Below are positions 39,501 to 51,900 of a stretch of 64,000 bases of DNA, in pieces. Source of the stretch: Tetrahymena thermophila SB210 (taxonomy: Eukaryota; Ciliophora; Oligohymenophorea; Hymenostomatida; Tetrahymenidae); the NCBI RefSeq assembly GCF_000189635.1, contig NW_002476246.1:682001-746000 (forward strand), read 5' to 3'. Below the pieces are notes generated by a model. That model ran no database searches and had not been told where the DNA came from. It worked only from the letters and a program-made list of their open reading frames with translations. Made by a program: the position numbers and the translations under genes. Position 1 is the stretch's first letter. Every line of letters starts with the position of its first letter.

Positions 39501-42500
39501 AGAAGACAGAGTAATTAAAATTACTTTTATTAAAAAAAGATAAGTTATTTTTCTTATTATTAAATATTTTTTTACTAATTAATCAAATAGATTTTGAAGT
39601 TAATCAGTGAAGCCTAAGCTCAAAATAAGATCTTAGAAGATGAAGAGCTTATTAATACTTTAGATTAATCTAAGACTACTTCTTAAACTGTTAACTAGCG
39701 TATTGAATAATCTAAAAAAACCTAAATAGAAATTAATCAAACAAGAGAATTGTACAGACCTATTGCAAAGAGAGGATCAGTGCTATATTTCGTTATTGCT
39801 GGTCTTTCAAATATTGATCCTATGTATTAATACTCTCTTGAATTCTTTATAAAACTCTTTAAGCTTCGTCTAGACAAAGCTGAAAACCCACCTGAATTGT
39901 CAGCAAGATTGGCTGCCTTGCTAGATGATATTACAAAGTCTTTCTATATTAACATCTGTAGAGGTCTTTTCGAAAAAGATAAACTCCTTTTCTCCTTCCT
40001 TATATCTACATCAATTAATCTAGAAAGTAAAGCAATCAACATTAGAGATTGGAATTACTTTATTAAAGGTCCAACCTAAGAACCTTAAATAGATGAAAGT
40101 TTAATCCCAACAATCTTCACTCATAAATAGTTCATATAATTAACTGCCTTATCAGATCTCGGTCTTGCATACAAACCCATCTCTCCCTCACTTTAAGACT
40201 CCTCAGACAGGTATTTGTGGGGACAAATTATGGAGTCAAAAGACCCTTGGGTAACTAACTAACTAACTTACATACTTTATTTTTTACTATTTCAATTAAA
40301 TTTTAAATTGAATAAATAAATTTCAAAATGATATTAATTTTAAATTGATTGTTAATAAAATAGAAATGCTAATTCCCTGATAAATTACAAAACCTAGACC
40401 CCTTCTAGAAAATGCTCTTGTTAAAGCAAATGAGAGAAGAAAAACTTATTTCTTTTGTAAGATATTATGTTCACGAAACATTGGGAGAGCTGTTCACGAA
40501 ATCACCTCTTTTCGATTTGAAGGGTTCATTTGCTGATTCAACATGCACAACTCCTATTATATTCGTTTTATCTCCTGGTGCAGATCCTATTGCCTACTTG
40601 TACTAACTTGCTAAGGAAAAAGATTTTGATTAGAGATTAAAGAGTTTATCTCTTGGTTAAGGTTAGGGAGAAATTGCTAAAGAAATGATAAAGACAGGAA
40701 GACGTAACGGAGATTGGGTTTGCTTATAGAACTGTCACTTGGCTGTATCATGGATGACTGAATTAGAAAGAATCTAAGAAATGTAAGTTGAAGCAGATAC
40801 ACATCCAGAATACAGACTATGGTTAACTTCCATGCCCACCACTAAATTCCCTGTTCCAGTCTTACAAGTAAATATAAATAAAATTTAATAAATTATTTTT
40901 CAATAAGGAACAAACCATATCAGATGAATTTTATAATTCTTTATAAATTCAAAAATTTATAATAAATTTAATATTTAATTAAATATATTTTTATTTTTAA
41001 AGAGCGGTATTAAATTGACAAATGAACCTCCTAAAGGTTTGAAAGCCAACTTAGGAAGAACATTTAATGAAGTAGATGAAAAAGAATATGAAAGCTGCAC
41101 TAAAAGAACAGAATACTAAAAGTTACTCTTCTCATTAGGTTTCTTCCATGCAGTTATTCTAGAAAGAAGAAAATTCGGTGCTATTGGTTGGAATATTCCT
41201 TACGAGTGGATGAATTCAGATTTTGAAACATGTCAAAAGCAACTTATGGTAATATTTTTTTATTTTTTACTAATTAATTGTTTTCTTTTACAAAAATACT
41301 TTTATTGCTTAAAAATGCTCTTCGAATATCTCATTTAATGTTTAAAATATTCATCCAATTTTTTATTTTAATTTTAAGTTGTAAATTCTGGAAAAATTCC
41401 TTCGTTTTTATTTATCAAAAACAAAAACAAAAACAAAAATTAAAATTATTTTTAATAGCTGTTTAAAATTACTTTAATTGAAAAATATTTTATTTATTAA
41501 TCTTAAAGATTTATTTGAATGAGTAACCTGAAATTCCTTGGGAGACTTTGAATTATTTGATTTCTGAAATCAATTATGGTGGTAGAGTTACTGATGATAA
41601 GGATGTTAGATTGATTACAGCTCTTTTGAGAAAATACTTCAATCCAAAGATTATGGGTGAAAAGTTTGATTTCTCTCAGTCAGGTATTTATCACTCACCA
41701 ATTGAACTATAATTGTCAGCTGTTAGAGGCTACATAGATTCGTTCCCAACAGAAGACGATCCTGAAGTTTTCGGATTGCACACAAATGCTAACATTACTT
41801 TTGAATAGAAGACAGTAAAAGAATTCTTTGATACACTGCTTTTAGGATAGCCCAGAAGCGCAGGAAAGAGTGCTTCAGGAGAAACTCCTGATGATATTGT
41901 TTTCAAATTAGCAGATAAAATTTTAAATGAAATTCCAGATACTCTAGACCAAATACGTGTTGAGAATCCTAACTCTCTGGATGTGTTCAGATACCAAGAA
42001 GTTCTTCAATTCAATCGTTTGATAAGCACAATTAAAAAAACTCTTGCAGAATTAAAGAAAGCCATTAAAGGTTTGGTTGTCATGTCAATTACTCTAGAAA
42101 AAATGTTCGATTCCTTCCTGCTCAAGAGAGTACCTGCTAATTGGGAAAAGGTCGCATATCCTTCTCTGAAACCTCTAGGCTCTTGGGTAGCAGATCTTAC
42201 ATAACGTATAGAATTCTTTAGAAACTGGGTTAAGAATGGAGTCATGCCTTCTTATTGGATATCTGCTATGTTCTTCCCATAAGGTAATAAATCTTTCATT
42301 CATATATTGATTTTATTTTTAAATATAAATAACTTACGATAAACTTATTTAATTTATTACAATAACAAAAATTTAGGTTTCATGACTTCTGCTTTACAAA
42401 CATATGCAAGAAAAACTCATATTGCTATTGATACTCTTACATTTAAAACAGATGTAAGAAATATAAAACCTGAAGAATGCTTAGAAGTTCCTGATATAGG

Positions 42501-43084
42501 TAATTAATTGATTAGAATAATTTGATGAAATTCATACTTTATTTTATAAGCTTAACATTTATACAAAATTATTCGATAGATATAAACACAAAATTATTAT
42601 TTTTGAAAATTGATTGGTGTTTCTATTCTATTTAAAAATATTTTATTTATTTCTTGAAATTCTAAATTAATTATTTTAATTTTTTCTTAAAATTAATATT
42701 AATTTACATTAAAAAGGTGTTAATGTACATGGTTTGTTTGTAGAAGGTTGTGGATGGAATGTATAGAAAGCTATTCTACAAGAATCATAGCCTAAGATCT
42801 TATTTGTTGAAATGCCAGTCATATGGTAAATTATTTTTAAAAATTAATTTAATTTTTTAAATAAATAAATAAATGAAAATAGGCTCGAACCAGTTAAGAT
42901 AGAATCTTACAATCCTAAAAGCGTATACAAGTGTCCTCTATATAAAACAAGTACAAGAAGAGGTACTCTAAGTACAACAGGTCACTCAACTAACTTCGTA
43001 ATGTATATGGATTTAAAAACAGAAGAAGAACCAGATCATTGGATTAGAAGAGGTGTTGCTCTTTTGTGTTTACTCGACGATTGA
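27511..43084 (+). CDS. Axonemal dynein heavy chain, single-headed inner-arm type, 4108 aa
   Basis: I could join 25 exons with consistent GT-AG splices from ATG 27511 to TGA 43082-43084. Boundaries (first-last base): 27511-27549, 27605-27677, 27893-27948, 27987-28176, 28378-28637, 29299-29488, 29554-29852, 29913-30314, 30377-30648, 30780-31853, 31912-32521, 32584-33892, 34052-34821, 34883-35206, 35274-36593, 36688-37305, 37398-38324, 38536-39510, 39591-40250, 40364-40867, 41003-41248, 41509-42283, 42377-42499, 42717-42825, 42883-43084. P-loops: AAA1 GPAGTGKT at 1463, AAA2 GITGTGKT at 1744, AAA3 GETGTGKS at 2095, AAA4 GVGGSGRQS at 2444 (Lys replaced by Arg, as usual in dyneins). Walker [11 protein letters not shown] follows AAA1. 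Stalk coiled coils lie at about 2695-2795 and 2912-2980, flanking the microtubule-binding domain (about 2801-2905). The tail segment [19 protein letters not shown] and ending TTGHSTNFV...[10 protein letters not shown] fit the DNAH1/3/6/7/12/14 group. It drives microtubule sliding in cilia. Confidence 0.96.
28177..28377 (+). other. Dynein intron 4: 201 nt, length divisible by three and TGA-free
   Basis: The intron has good GT and AG ends. Its length is a multiple of three and its frame is open in phase with both flanking exons. Retention would insert 67 residues including a hydrophobic run ([16 protein letters not shown]). Dyneins have no membrane segment here, so splicing is favoured. Confidence 0.6.
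41415..41439. repeat. CAAAAA tandem repeat inside a dynein intron
   Basis: Four tandem copies of a six-base A-rich unit (CAAAAA) inside the 260-nt intron between exons 21 and 22 of the dynein gene. No function is suggested. Confidence 0.6.
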
Positions 43085-44237
43085 TTCAAATAAATAAAGA
43101 AATTAAAATATTAGAATTAATGCTAATTAATTCATTAAAATCATGACAATCATCATAAAACTATATTCATAATTCACATAAAATTATTTATCTCAATTGG
43201 ATTTTACCAACAAAAAGGAAAAGCAAAATCCGACAATAAATCTTTGAATTTACAAATAAATAAATAAAAAATAAATAAATTAAAACGATTTATTGATCCA
43301 TTGAAAAATAAATAGGAATCGAAACAATAAAATATATATAATTTTCTTTTAAATTAAATAAATTTTCATAAAATGTATTTGTATATCTTTTTACTTTGAA
43401 GCATATAATTTACTATACAAATTATTAATAAATTAATTCACTATTTTTTCATTTAGTTGTTTAATTATTTATTTACTTACATACTTACTTACTTAATTTT
43501 TTGATTAATTAATTAGTTATTTCATTAATTGATTAGCAGATATTTGTATTTATTAAAAAATGAATTTTGTTTTCTATAATTAAATAAATTTCATAAAATA
43601 TATTTATTTATTTTTATCTTTTTATTGAAGATTTAAAAATACAAATTAATTATAAATTAATTAATTATTTTTTAATTTTGTTACTTAGCTGTTTGATTAG
43701 TGATCTTTCTGCCTTTTAATAAATATTTTCTTAAATTAAATTAATTTTCATAAAATTAATATTATTTATTTATTTTTACTTTAAAGTATCTATTCTAATA
43801 TGCAAATAAATAATAGTTTAATTCATCAATTGTTTATTTGCTAAATAATTTACTTAATTTAATTAATTAATATTTGTATCCTTACATGAAAATATAAAAT
43901 TTTTATAAAATATACTTGCTTATTTATCTATTTATAGTTTAAAGCATGTAATCATAAATATAGAATATAATTATAACTATTTCTTTATTAAATTAATATG
44001 TAAAATTTGTTTCTGTGTTCATGTATGATTAAAATTTTTTTTTAATAGCCTCTTTGAATAGAGTTAAAATTTTTGTATTTAAAACAAAATGTTTTAAGAT
44101 GAAATTATATTTATATTTTATACTTATTTATGTAATATTTTTATATGATTTATTTCTATTTTTATTTAACAAGATATGAGAAAATAAATAAAAAAATCAT
44201 ATCAATGCTTTTTTATGAATATGTGTCAATATGATGA
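43085..44237. other. Convergent intergenic region
   Basis: Spacer between the 3' ends of the dynein gene and the TPR gene. It is AT-rich with repeated short phrases such as TTTATTTAT and AATTAATTA, and paragraph-like near-repeats of ATTTTCATAAAA-T motifs around 43360-43760. No coding frame or RNA gene was seen. Confidence 0.55.
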
Positions 44238-45281
44238 TCATTTATTTTATTTATATTATGACAAAAATCCTAAATTATTATGTTGGGTTGGATTAATTTC
44301 ATAAGCTTTCAGTAAATATTTTTCAGCTTCTTCAGGGATATTTAGGTTTAGGTAAAGATTCCCTAATAATTAACATGCTTTAAAAGATTAAGGTTCTATT
44401 TACAAAGCACAAACTAGGTATGATTAAGCTTCTTCGTATTTACCTATTTCCAAGTATATTTCTGCTAAAGCATAATTTGTGTTAAAATCAAAACGCTAAA
44501 TTTCTTTTGCTTTCAACAAATATTTTATTGCTTCTTCAAATTTTTTACATTGAAGAAAAGCAACTCCTAAATAATAATTTTAGTCAAAATCTAAAGGTGA
44601 AATTTATTCTGCCTTCAAAAAATATTTAATTGAATCTTCTGATTTACCAATATTAAGGTAAAAATCTGCTAATTTGATAAGTGAATCGAAATCTTAATGA
44701 TTTATTTCTAAGGAGCTCAATAAAAGAGCTTCACAACATTAAAAGAATTTTTGAGCTTTTTCATTTTATCCCATTTTTTAATAAATAATCCCTAATTTAT
44801 AATTAACTTTATGATCTTTAGGGTTCAGTCTTAATGACTTCAATAAACATTATTCTGCCTGATGAAAATTTGCTTTGTTCTCATAGATGTTTGCCAAAAG
44901 AAAATAAGATTAAAAATGGTTAGGATCGATATTTACAGCACTCAAAAAGCACTATTATGCTTCATCAATAAGCAAATATGAATAAAAGATTATACCATAG
45001 AAATAACAAAATTTAGCATTTCGTGGATATTTTAATAGTGAGCGTAATAAAATTTGTTTAATGGACTATTAAATTCCAACTCTTTGCTAGAAATTCTTTG
45101 AATCTAAATCAAAATTAGCTACATTGTTATCTTCTTAGATGTCCTTTTGATCTTGCATTAAAGGCGAGGTAAATGTATTGCCACAAGAGATATCTTGAGA
45201 AAAGAAATATTTTTAGTAAAAAGGGAAATATTTAGGCTAAGGTTTATAAACTCCTCTTAATGAATTGATTAATTTTTTCAT
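44238..45281 (-). CDS. Tetratricopeptide-repeat (TPR) protein, 347 aa
   Basis: Intronless frame of 348 codons from ATG 45281 to TGA 44240-44238. After a roughly 85-residue N-terminal region come seven TPR units with the usual 34-residue spacing and W/L-G-Y/F-A-P signature positions. Examples are SYFLLANIYENKANFHQAEQ, SLIKLADFYLNIGKSEDSIK, NYYLGVAFLQCKKFEEAIK and NYALAEIYLEIGKYEEAQ. The third unit carries an extra segment around QCCEALLLSSLEINH. No catalytic domain accompanies the repeats, so the protein is probably a scaffold or adaptor. TPR proteins of this kind are abundant in Tetrahymena (ciliary, O-GlcNAc-transferase-like and chaperone adaptors); the sequence does not decide among these. 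Confidence 0.9.
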
Positions 45282-46555
45282 TTTTTTCTTTTAATTTATT
45301 AAGTTTTATAATTTAATTAATTAATTATAAAAAACAGAATCCAAAGTTGATTATTTGTAGCAAGATTTAGAAAGATTATTATAGCAAATTTTATTATTAT
45401 AAATTTCTTACTGCTTTTCAGTAAAAAGAAAAATAAAAAAATTATTAGAAATAAAATCAATAGCAATTTCATAATTTTTATTAACTTCTCAGATAGATAT
45501 ATAGTATGGTTCATATAATTTAAATTTCTGATCTGAGTTTTAAATATATTAATTTTAAATGTTTTAAATATTATTGTTGAAATAGTTAAGAAAATTTATG
45601 ATGAATTTAATTTGTTTGAGATCTTATATTTTTATTATTTGAGCTCTTAAAATTAAATGTTATTTTGTTAGAATCCATAATTATTTAAATATTTTTGTTA
45701 TCTAAAAAGATACCATAAAGATTCTATTGATCAAAAGTCAAGTATTTATTATATTATCAATAAATTAAATTTATATTTTGTCATTAATCGATTGATATAT
45801 TAACTAAATATATTCTTTATAAGAAGTAAAATGTTTTTTTATTTAATAAAATCTAAATTCTTAAACCCAATAAATTTCTTTTTGTTGTATTAAAATTAAA
45901 TAATTAATTGTAAAGTAAATTAAAGATACAACGAATATACAATTTATTATAGTAAAGGAGCTTTTTATATTTTTATATTAAAAAACTTTTTGATTTTTTA
46001 TATTATTATTATCAAAAATATTGTCTATTTGATATCTCAAACAATTTAAAATAAAAGATTCGAAATTAAAAAAATTTAATTAAAAATAAAAGCCAAAATA
46101 TATTTTTAATTTTTCAAAAAAATATTTTTTATTCTATTTTCATTTTTTCTAATAATCAATAATGATCATCTTTCAAAAATTTAGAAATAAAATAAAAAAA
46201 ATAAATTTATATTAAAAATTTAGAATAAAGATTAATAAAATTTTTTATCCCTCTTATCTTTCTAATATGTTTGTTATTAATTCAACAAAAAATATTTATT
46301 GAAATAATATTATTTTAATTTATAATTTGGAATTGTAACTAAAAAAGAATACTTTCTTAATATACTTATGTGTTTCAAAATACTATTTTGCTTACTTGCC
46401 TGATTAATAATTAATTATTTACAAATTTAGTCAAATAATAAATTTACTTTGTACTCATTTCATTTATTATACTGAAATAAAAAATGTAATAAAAAACAAA
46501 TAAATAAATAAATCATTTTATTTAATTTTGTCTTGAAATTCAAACAACAACTTAT
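45282..46555. other. Intergenic, no gene seen
   Basis: AT-rich spacer between two minus-strand genes. The short frame near 45317-45514 is a low-complexity hydrophobic translation that I do not accept. No repeat or RNA gene was seen. Confidence 0.55.
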
Positions 46556-47692
46556 TCAGCTACCCTGGAGATAGAGTTTATCCCTATTAACTTTTAATAC
46601 AGTAACGAGAAGTATTGCTTCTCTAACATACTCATTAGTGAAAGGAAGCTTGAAATTTACTTTAGCTTCTTTTGAAGTTTCTAATAGCACTTATGCAAAC
46701 TTTGAATATTCCAATTCTTTTGTTATCTTGGAAATTTATTGCATTATATAAGCGGTGTCAGTGCTGTAACCTGTGTGGAAAACTTTTTAGGAGTTTAAGT
46801 AACAATATGATGGTTCTACTGCCAATTTAATCAGCATTTTATAGGACTCAATAGAAAATAGAATTGTTAAGATTAAAGAAGTGACATATTGAGCAGTAGT
46901 GTAGTTATCTCCTGTTAGATTTAGAGTCACAGATGTATTATTAATACAGTTTACTGTTTGATTATCTTAGTCGGCATAAAGTCTAACTATTTTATTTAGG
47001 ACAACTGCCAGACAAAGCAAAAAAGTGTATAATGAAAATCCTATCCAGTGATATTTCAAAGCACTTAAAGTGTTTCCAATTACTTTGATCTAGAAAGAAA
47101 ACATACCCATGATCAAGTTTGATTCTTTTTTCATGCAAAAGAAGAAAAAGTAGTAAGCAACTACTACAATAATCCAAAAAATATATAGTAATATGTTATA
47201 AGTCAGTGATATATTGTAAGTATAACTGTTTCCGTTGCAACTCACACAAACAGATAATGGCTACTCTACTCCACTTTTGCTGCAGCTGGTAATGTATTTA
47301 ACTGTGCTGAAAGTCTCAAATCCAGTGATTAAGATTGGTAAAAACGACATAAAAATTGCCTTAATGTATAAACTAAAACGAGCTACTCTCCCTTAAATAC
47401 TTATTCTCTCCTAAAGTCTTTCGTCCCTTATTGTGTAGTTATCTGTTTAGCGACAAGCTTCTTTGTAAAGATTTTTAAAATCTTCAGTAAAATTCTTTGC
47501 AAGTTCGGAATCAAGGAGGATGTTTGAAGAAATCTTTTTGATCGAACTACCAAAAATCGCATTATTATTTGCTCCATATTAAGAATTAGCATGTTCTCTC
47601 TGCTCAAAATAGAGAGAATCTGGTCTTTCTTCTGTTTAATTAATACTATTTGGCTATTCTATGTTTTATGAATATAGTTCAGTTTGATCCAT
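46556..47692 (-). CDS. Unrecognised four-pass membrane protein, 378 aa
   Basis: Intronless frame from ATG 47692 to TGA 46558-46556. The first 100 residues are hydrophilic and Gln/Asn/Glu-rich. Predicted membrane segments lie at about 105-125, 164-187, 216-238 and 268-286. The loop between the first two contains four cysteines in the spacing C-x10-C-x2-C plus one upstream (136-152), suggesting disulfides. The loop between the third and fourth holds four N-x-S/T sites (Asn244, 252, 258, 263), so it should face the lumen or outside, which puts both termini in the cytosol. The roughly 90-residue C-terminal tail is soluble. The topology resembles tetraspanin-like or small receptor/channel proteins, but no family signature is visible. 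Confidence 0.85.
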
Positions 47693-48886
47693 TATGCTTG
47701 CTGTTAAATATTTTGCTAAATGTTATATTTGCTTGCTATACTTATTCGTATAATCTCCTACTGCTATTTTTATTTGGTGTGAAAATAATATTAATTATCC
47801 TGCTATTTATTTAATAATACAAAGCAAATTTGTGTGATTGAATGTGATTAAATTATTTAATTTATAAAAATAATAAGCTTATCCTATCTTTCAATTTATT
47901 AAATATTCAAAAAGAATAAATTAGTATGGGTGCCTATATGAATTAATCAATATATTTATCTATAAATGTATGTATCTATGATAAATTTGTATATTAACAT
48001 GATAATATAATTATATTTGTAATATCAGCTATTGCAAATTAAATAGAAGTAGTTTACTATCAAATAAACAACATTTTTTTTTCTTATGATTTTTTTTTCT
48101 TTTACATCCTTACATTTTGTAAAATAGTAAGCTTTTCATTTGTAGTGAATAATTTACCACATACAAACATTTTGTTCAAAACTGAATTTTTAATTTTCAA
48201 AAATAATCTTTTCTAATATTGCTAATCCAGGAATTAAAATATGATGAACTGGATATTATGATATTTTTATTCCTGGATTATCTTTCAAAATAATAAAAAA
48301 TATTTATAAAAACAATTCCAAAAAATATAAACAATAAAATCCTTAAATTAAGAAAAATACATGTGTTCATATAATTATGTATTCATAAAAAGTTTTTTCT
48401 TTTTAAATAATTTATTTTTTTATTTATATAATTAATGTATTTAATTCAAATATTATATAATATCAAATGTCCTTTCAGAACAAACTGCAAAAAAATTTTT
48501 TAGAAATTTTCATTCAATAGTTATTGACAAACCTAAAACCCATAGTCGGATTATACGAAATATGAGGACCTGGAAAAAGGGAATACAGTAATTTGTATTT
48601 AATAAAAATATTGATATTTAAATTAATAATTTGATCTCAAATTCTAGTCTTAAAAATGCTGTTAACATTAAATGAAAAAAATAATAATTATCTTTTACTT
48701 AAAAATATCAATAAAAAAAGAAAATAAAATAAAATAAAAAGTATGATGAATTATAGAAAGTTTGTAGATAAAATAAATGATGTGAATATTTATTTTCTCA
48801 TTTTCATATATTAATAATGCTTTTTTTTTATTAAAATCTAAATAGCCTTATTTGAAGGTTAGTTCTGATATAAGTTTAAATTTTGG
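47693..48886. other. Intergenic region with a strong hairpin
   Basis: AT-rich sequence upstream of the four-pass protein and of the LRR gene. It contains the inverted repeat at 48223-48280 (listed separately) and a short stretch at 48852-48886 that ends like one of the LRR exons (ISLNFG then a phase-2 donor), perhaps a truncated repeat unit. Nothing else was seen. Confidence 0.5.
48223..48280. repeat. Hairpin: 20-bp arms, one mismatch, 18-nt loop
   Basis: The arms are 48223-48242 and 48261-48280; the outer 11 bases (TAATCCAGGAA and its complement) pair perfectly and one mismatch lies in the A/T-rich inner half. In sequence this AT-rich, a 20-bp stem with a GC-containing base is distinctive. 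It could be a small-RNA precursor, a binding palindrome, or a transcription-termination structure. There is no run of T directly after it typical of Pol III. Confidence 0.55.
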
Positions 48887-48959
48887 GTAATATACTTATT
48901 TATTTTGAAAATTAATACACTTTAAAATGTTACTTGAAAATAAATTTGATAAATTAAAG

Positions 48960-51900
48960 ATTTTGTGATCTTAGTGCAAAATTTGCTACAGACATAGGTT
49001 CTGCTTTAGAAAATTTAGATAATATCAAAAGATTAGATCTAACTCTAAGGTAAGTAGATAAATAATTTTTTATATTATACTTATTAAATTCTTATTTATG
49101 TTTTTATAAATTTTCGGAATTAAAATTATAAAACCATTCATTTATCAAAATATTTTTAATATTAAATTCCTTCAGTTAGATTGCTGCTACTGGTGTATAT
49201 GATTTTTCAGTAGTATCATCAGCAATATAAAGATAAGCATAACTACTAGTTACTATTCCAAATCTTTAATTCTTTTATTTATCATAGCTTTCTGGGAAGG
49301 AAAAAGTTAATGTTTTTTTAAATTTACTATCAAAAGTTAAAATAAAATAGCTTTGAGTGGGGCAAAAGATATAATTTCTTCGTTATCTACATGTAAAAAT
49401 CTCTAAGTTTTGAAATTAAACCTCTAGTAAAATAGCTCACATATTTTTACTTGTTTGATTTAGATTTTTTTCTAAGGAAAATTTTCTAAAGCAAACTAAC
49501 CTTACAAACTTTTATATTTACTATAAATATATAATTGTAATTTTTATAAAGTGACAATAAGATCGCTGCTTAAGGTAAAACTGGAATAAGTGAAGCATTT
49601 GAAAACTTCGAAAGTTTAAATTAGTTAACTCTATATTTAGAGTAGATTTTTCTTTTTAAAAATATTAATTTTGTTTTAACTTTACTTAAAAAAATTTTAA
49701 AGCTCTAACAGAATGAGTGCATCAGCATTATCAAAGCTTGGTTCTGATATTTCTAAAATAAAGAATCTTCAATTCTTAGATCTCGGATTAACGTATATTT
49801 TTAGTTTTATATTAAATAGTGTTAAAGTTTTCATATTTTTATTAATTTATTATTTCTCTGAGTTTATGAATGCAAATAAATTTTGTTTTTAATTAAGAAA
49901 TTGTTAAATTGATACTAAAGGACTCTCTGGTTTATTTTCTAGTCTAAAAAACAGCTAAACTTTGAGATAGTTAGCTATCTCGTTAGGGTAAATAAGTCAT
50001 ACAGTTATTATTGATGCTATTTTTTTTTCTTTTACAATAAAATAAAAGATAAAATAAACTTACTTCAAATGGATTATCTGAATCAGGAAATCAAATTGCT
50101 TAAATATCAAATCTTCAAATTTTAAACCTCGATTTAGCGTATTTTATTTTTAATTAATTAAAGAGTTTATTTTTAAATTTTTAAAGTTTATATTAATAAT
50201 CTTAAATGCCTATAATATATTTAACATAATATAAAAGATTATGCTAAATTGATGAAAAAGGGATATTTGATTTCTGTTCTGCTTTTTCAAGTATTCAAAG
50301 TTTGAAAAAATTGACAATCTCTCTTGGGTAAAAAATTTTTTAGACATAATTTGAAAAAAATAATAAAATCAAATATTTTGCTTTAAATTTAGTTAATAAA
50401 ATATTTAAATTTTAGCTTGCAAAATATTAACCTTCTTTCCACATATCATATAAGGTTTTAATTATAATAATTAAAATAAAACTAAATGAGAATAGAATAA
50501 CTTTATAACAATTTCAGAAATTATATTCAAATCATAAAAATATTATAAATATGTTGGATTATTTAAATAATGTTTATAAATCAGAATTTTTCACATTTCT
50601 CCAACCAGCCCTTAAATTTGTTGGTAATTTAGTAAGTATGTTTTCCATTAGCATTTTTGAAGAGGGGAGGGAATTATATTTTGCAAGTAACTAAATAATT
50701 AAATAATTATTTCACTCATTTAAATTTTAAAAAAGTTCACTTTAGATTAATTAAAAGTTTGCATCTTAATTGGGTAATTCATTAGGTAATTGCAACAATA
50801 TTTCTGACTTGACTCTAATAATCAAGTAATATATTTATTTATTTATTTATTTTTTAACTAAATTTATAAATAAAAAAAATCTTTGAAATAAAACAAATTT
50901 ACAATATTAGAATTATTTCTAAAAATAAAAAATTAATTAAAATAAAAAATAACTTTCTTAAATTTTATTTGGAAAAAAATTCATTTGGTAATTTACTTTT
51001 CTATTTATTGATTTTTATATTAAATAAAGTTCTTGTTAACTTGGTGACGTGGGCATTTAGAGCTTAGGATTAGGTTTAGCAAACAACTAAAGTTTAAAAA
51101 CTTTGAATTTTGAACTAGGGTAATCAAAAAATTAAATTAATTTTTATACTTTAAATATAATTGACAAACAAACAAACACACTGTAAAAAAAAGACAGACT
51201 GACTTCATTTAGATTTTTATGAAGTTTAAAGTCTAAATTATTTTAATATATATTCAAATTTAATTATGATATTAAATTAGTTTAAAACCTATAAAACGAA
51301 ACTATATTTAATAGCTTTAAATATAATTTATTAAATAATGTTTATTAATAAAAGATCGAACAACATTTCCGAGAAAGGATTTTCTGAATTAAGTTAATCA
51401 TTAGCTAAATGTACAAGCATTTAAACATTACTATTAAATCTTAGGTAATTCATATTAAGGAATATTTATTTTTTGAGATCTTTTTATATTTATATAATTA
51501 TGTTAAATATTTAAAAAAATTTGAATTAGATTAAAAACTTATTTATTTTTTTTGTTTTCATATTTTTTCTATATGTATATTTGATAATATTTTACATTTA
51601 TTTATGTAATAAATAGCTTTAACAATCTCGGAGAAAAAAGTTTAGGAGCCTTAGGATCTGTCTTGCAAAAATATCTTTAAAGAACTGCAAAAATCTTTTA
51701 GATCTATAACTGAAGCTTGGGTAAAATAACACTAATTAATTAAACAACTATATTAAAAACCTAAATAAAAGATATAATTCAACATTATTTTGAGTAAAAA
51801 TAATGATTAATTATTATTAGCACTACATTATTATTGAAAAAAGAAATGATAATCACCTACATTTTTAAATATTTAAAAAATGAAAAACTTGTTAAGCCAT

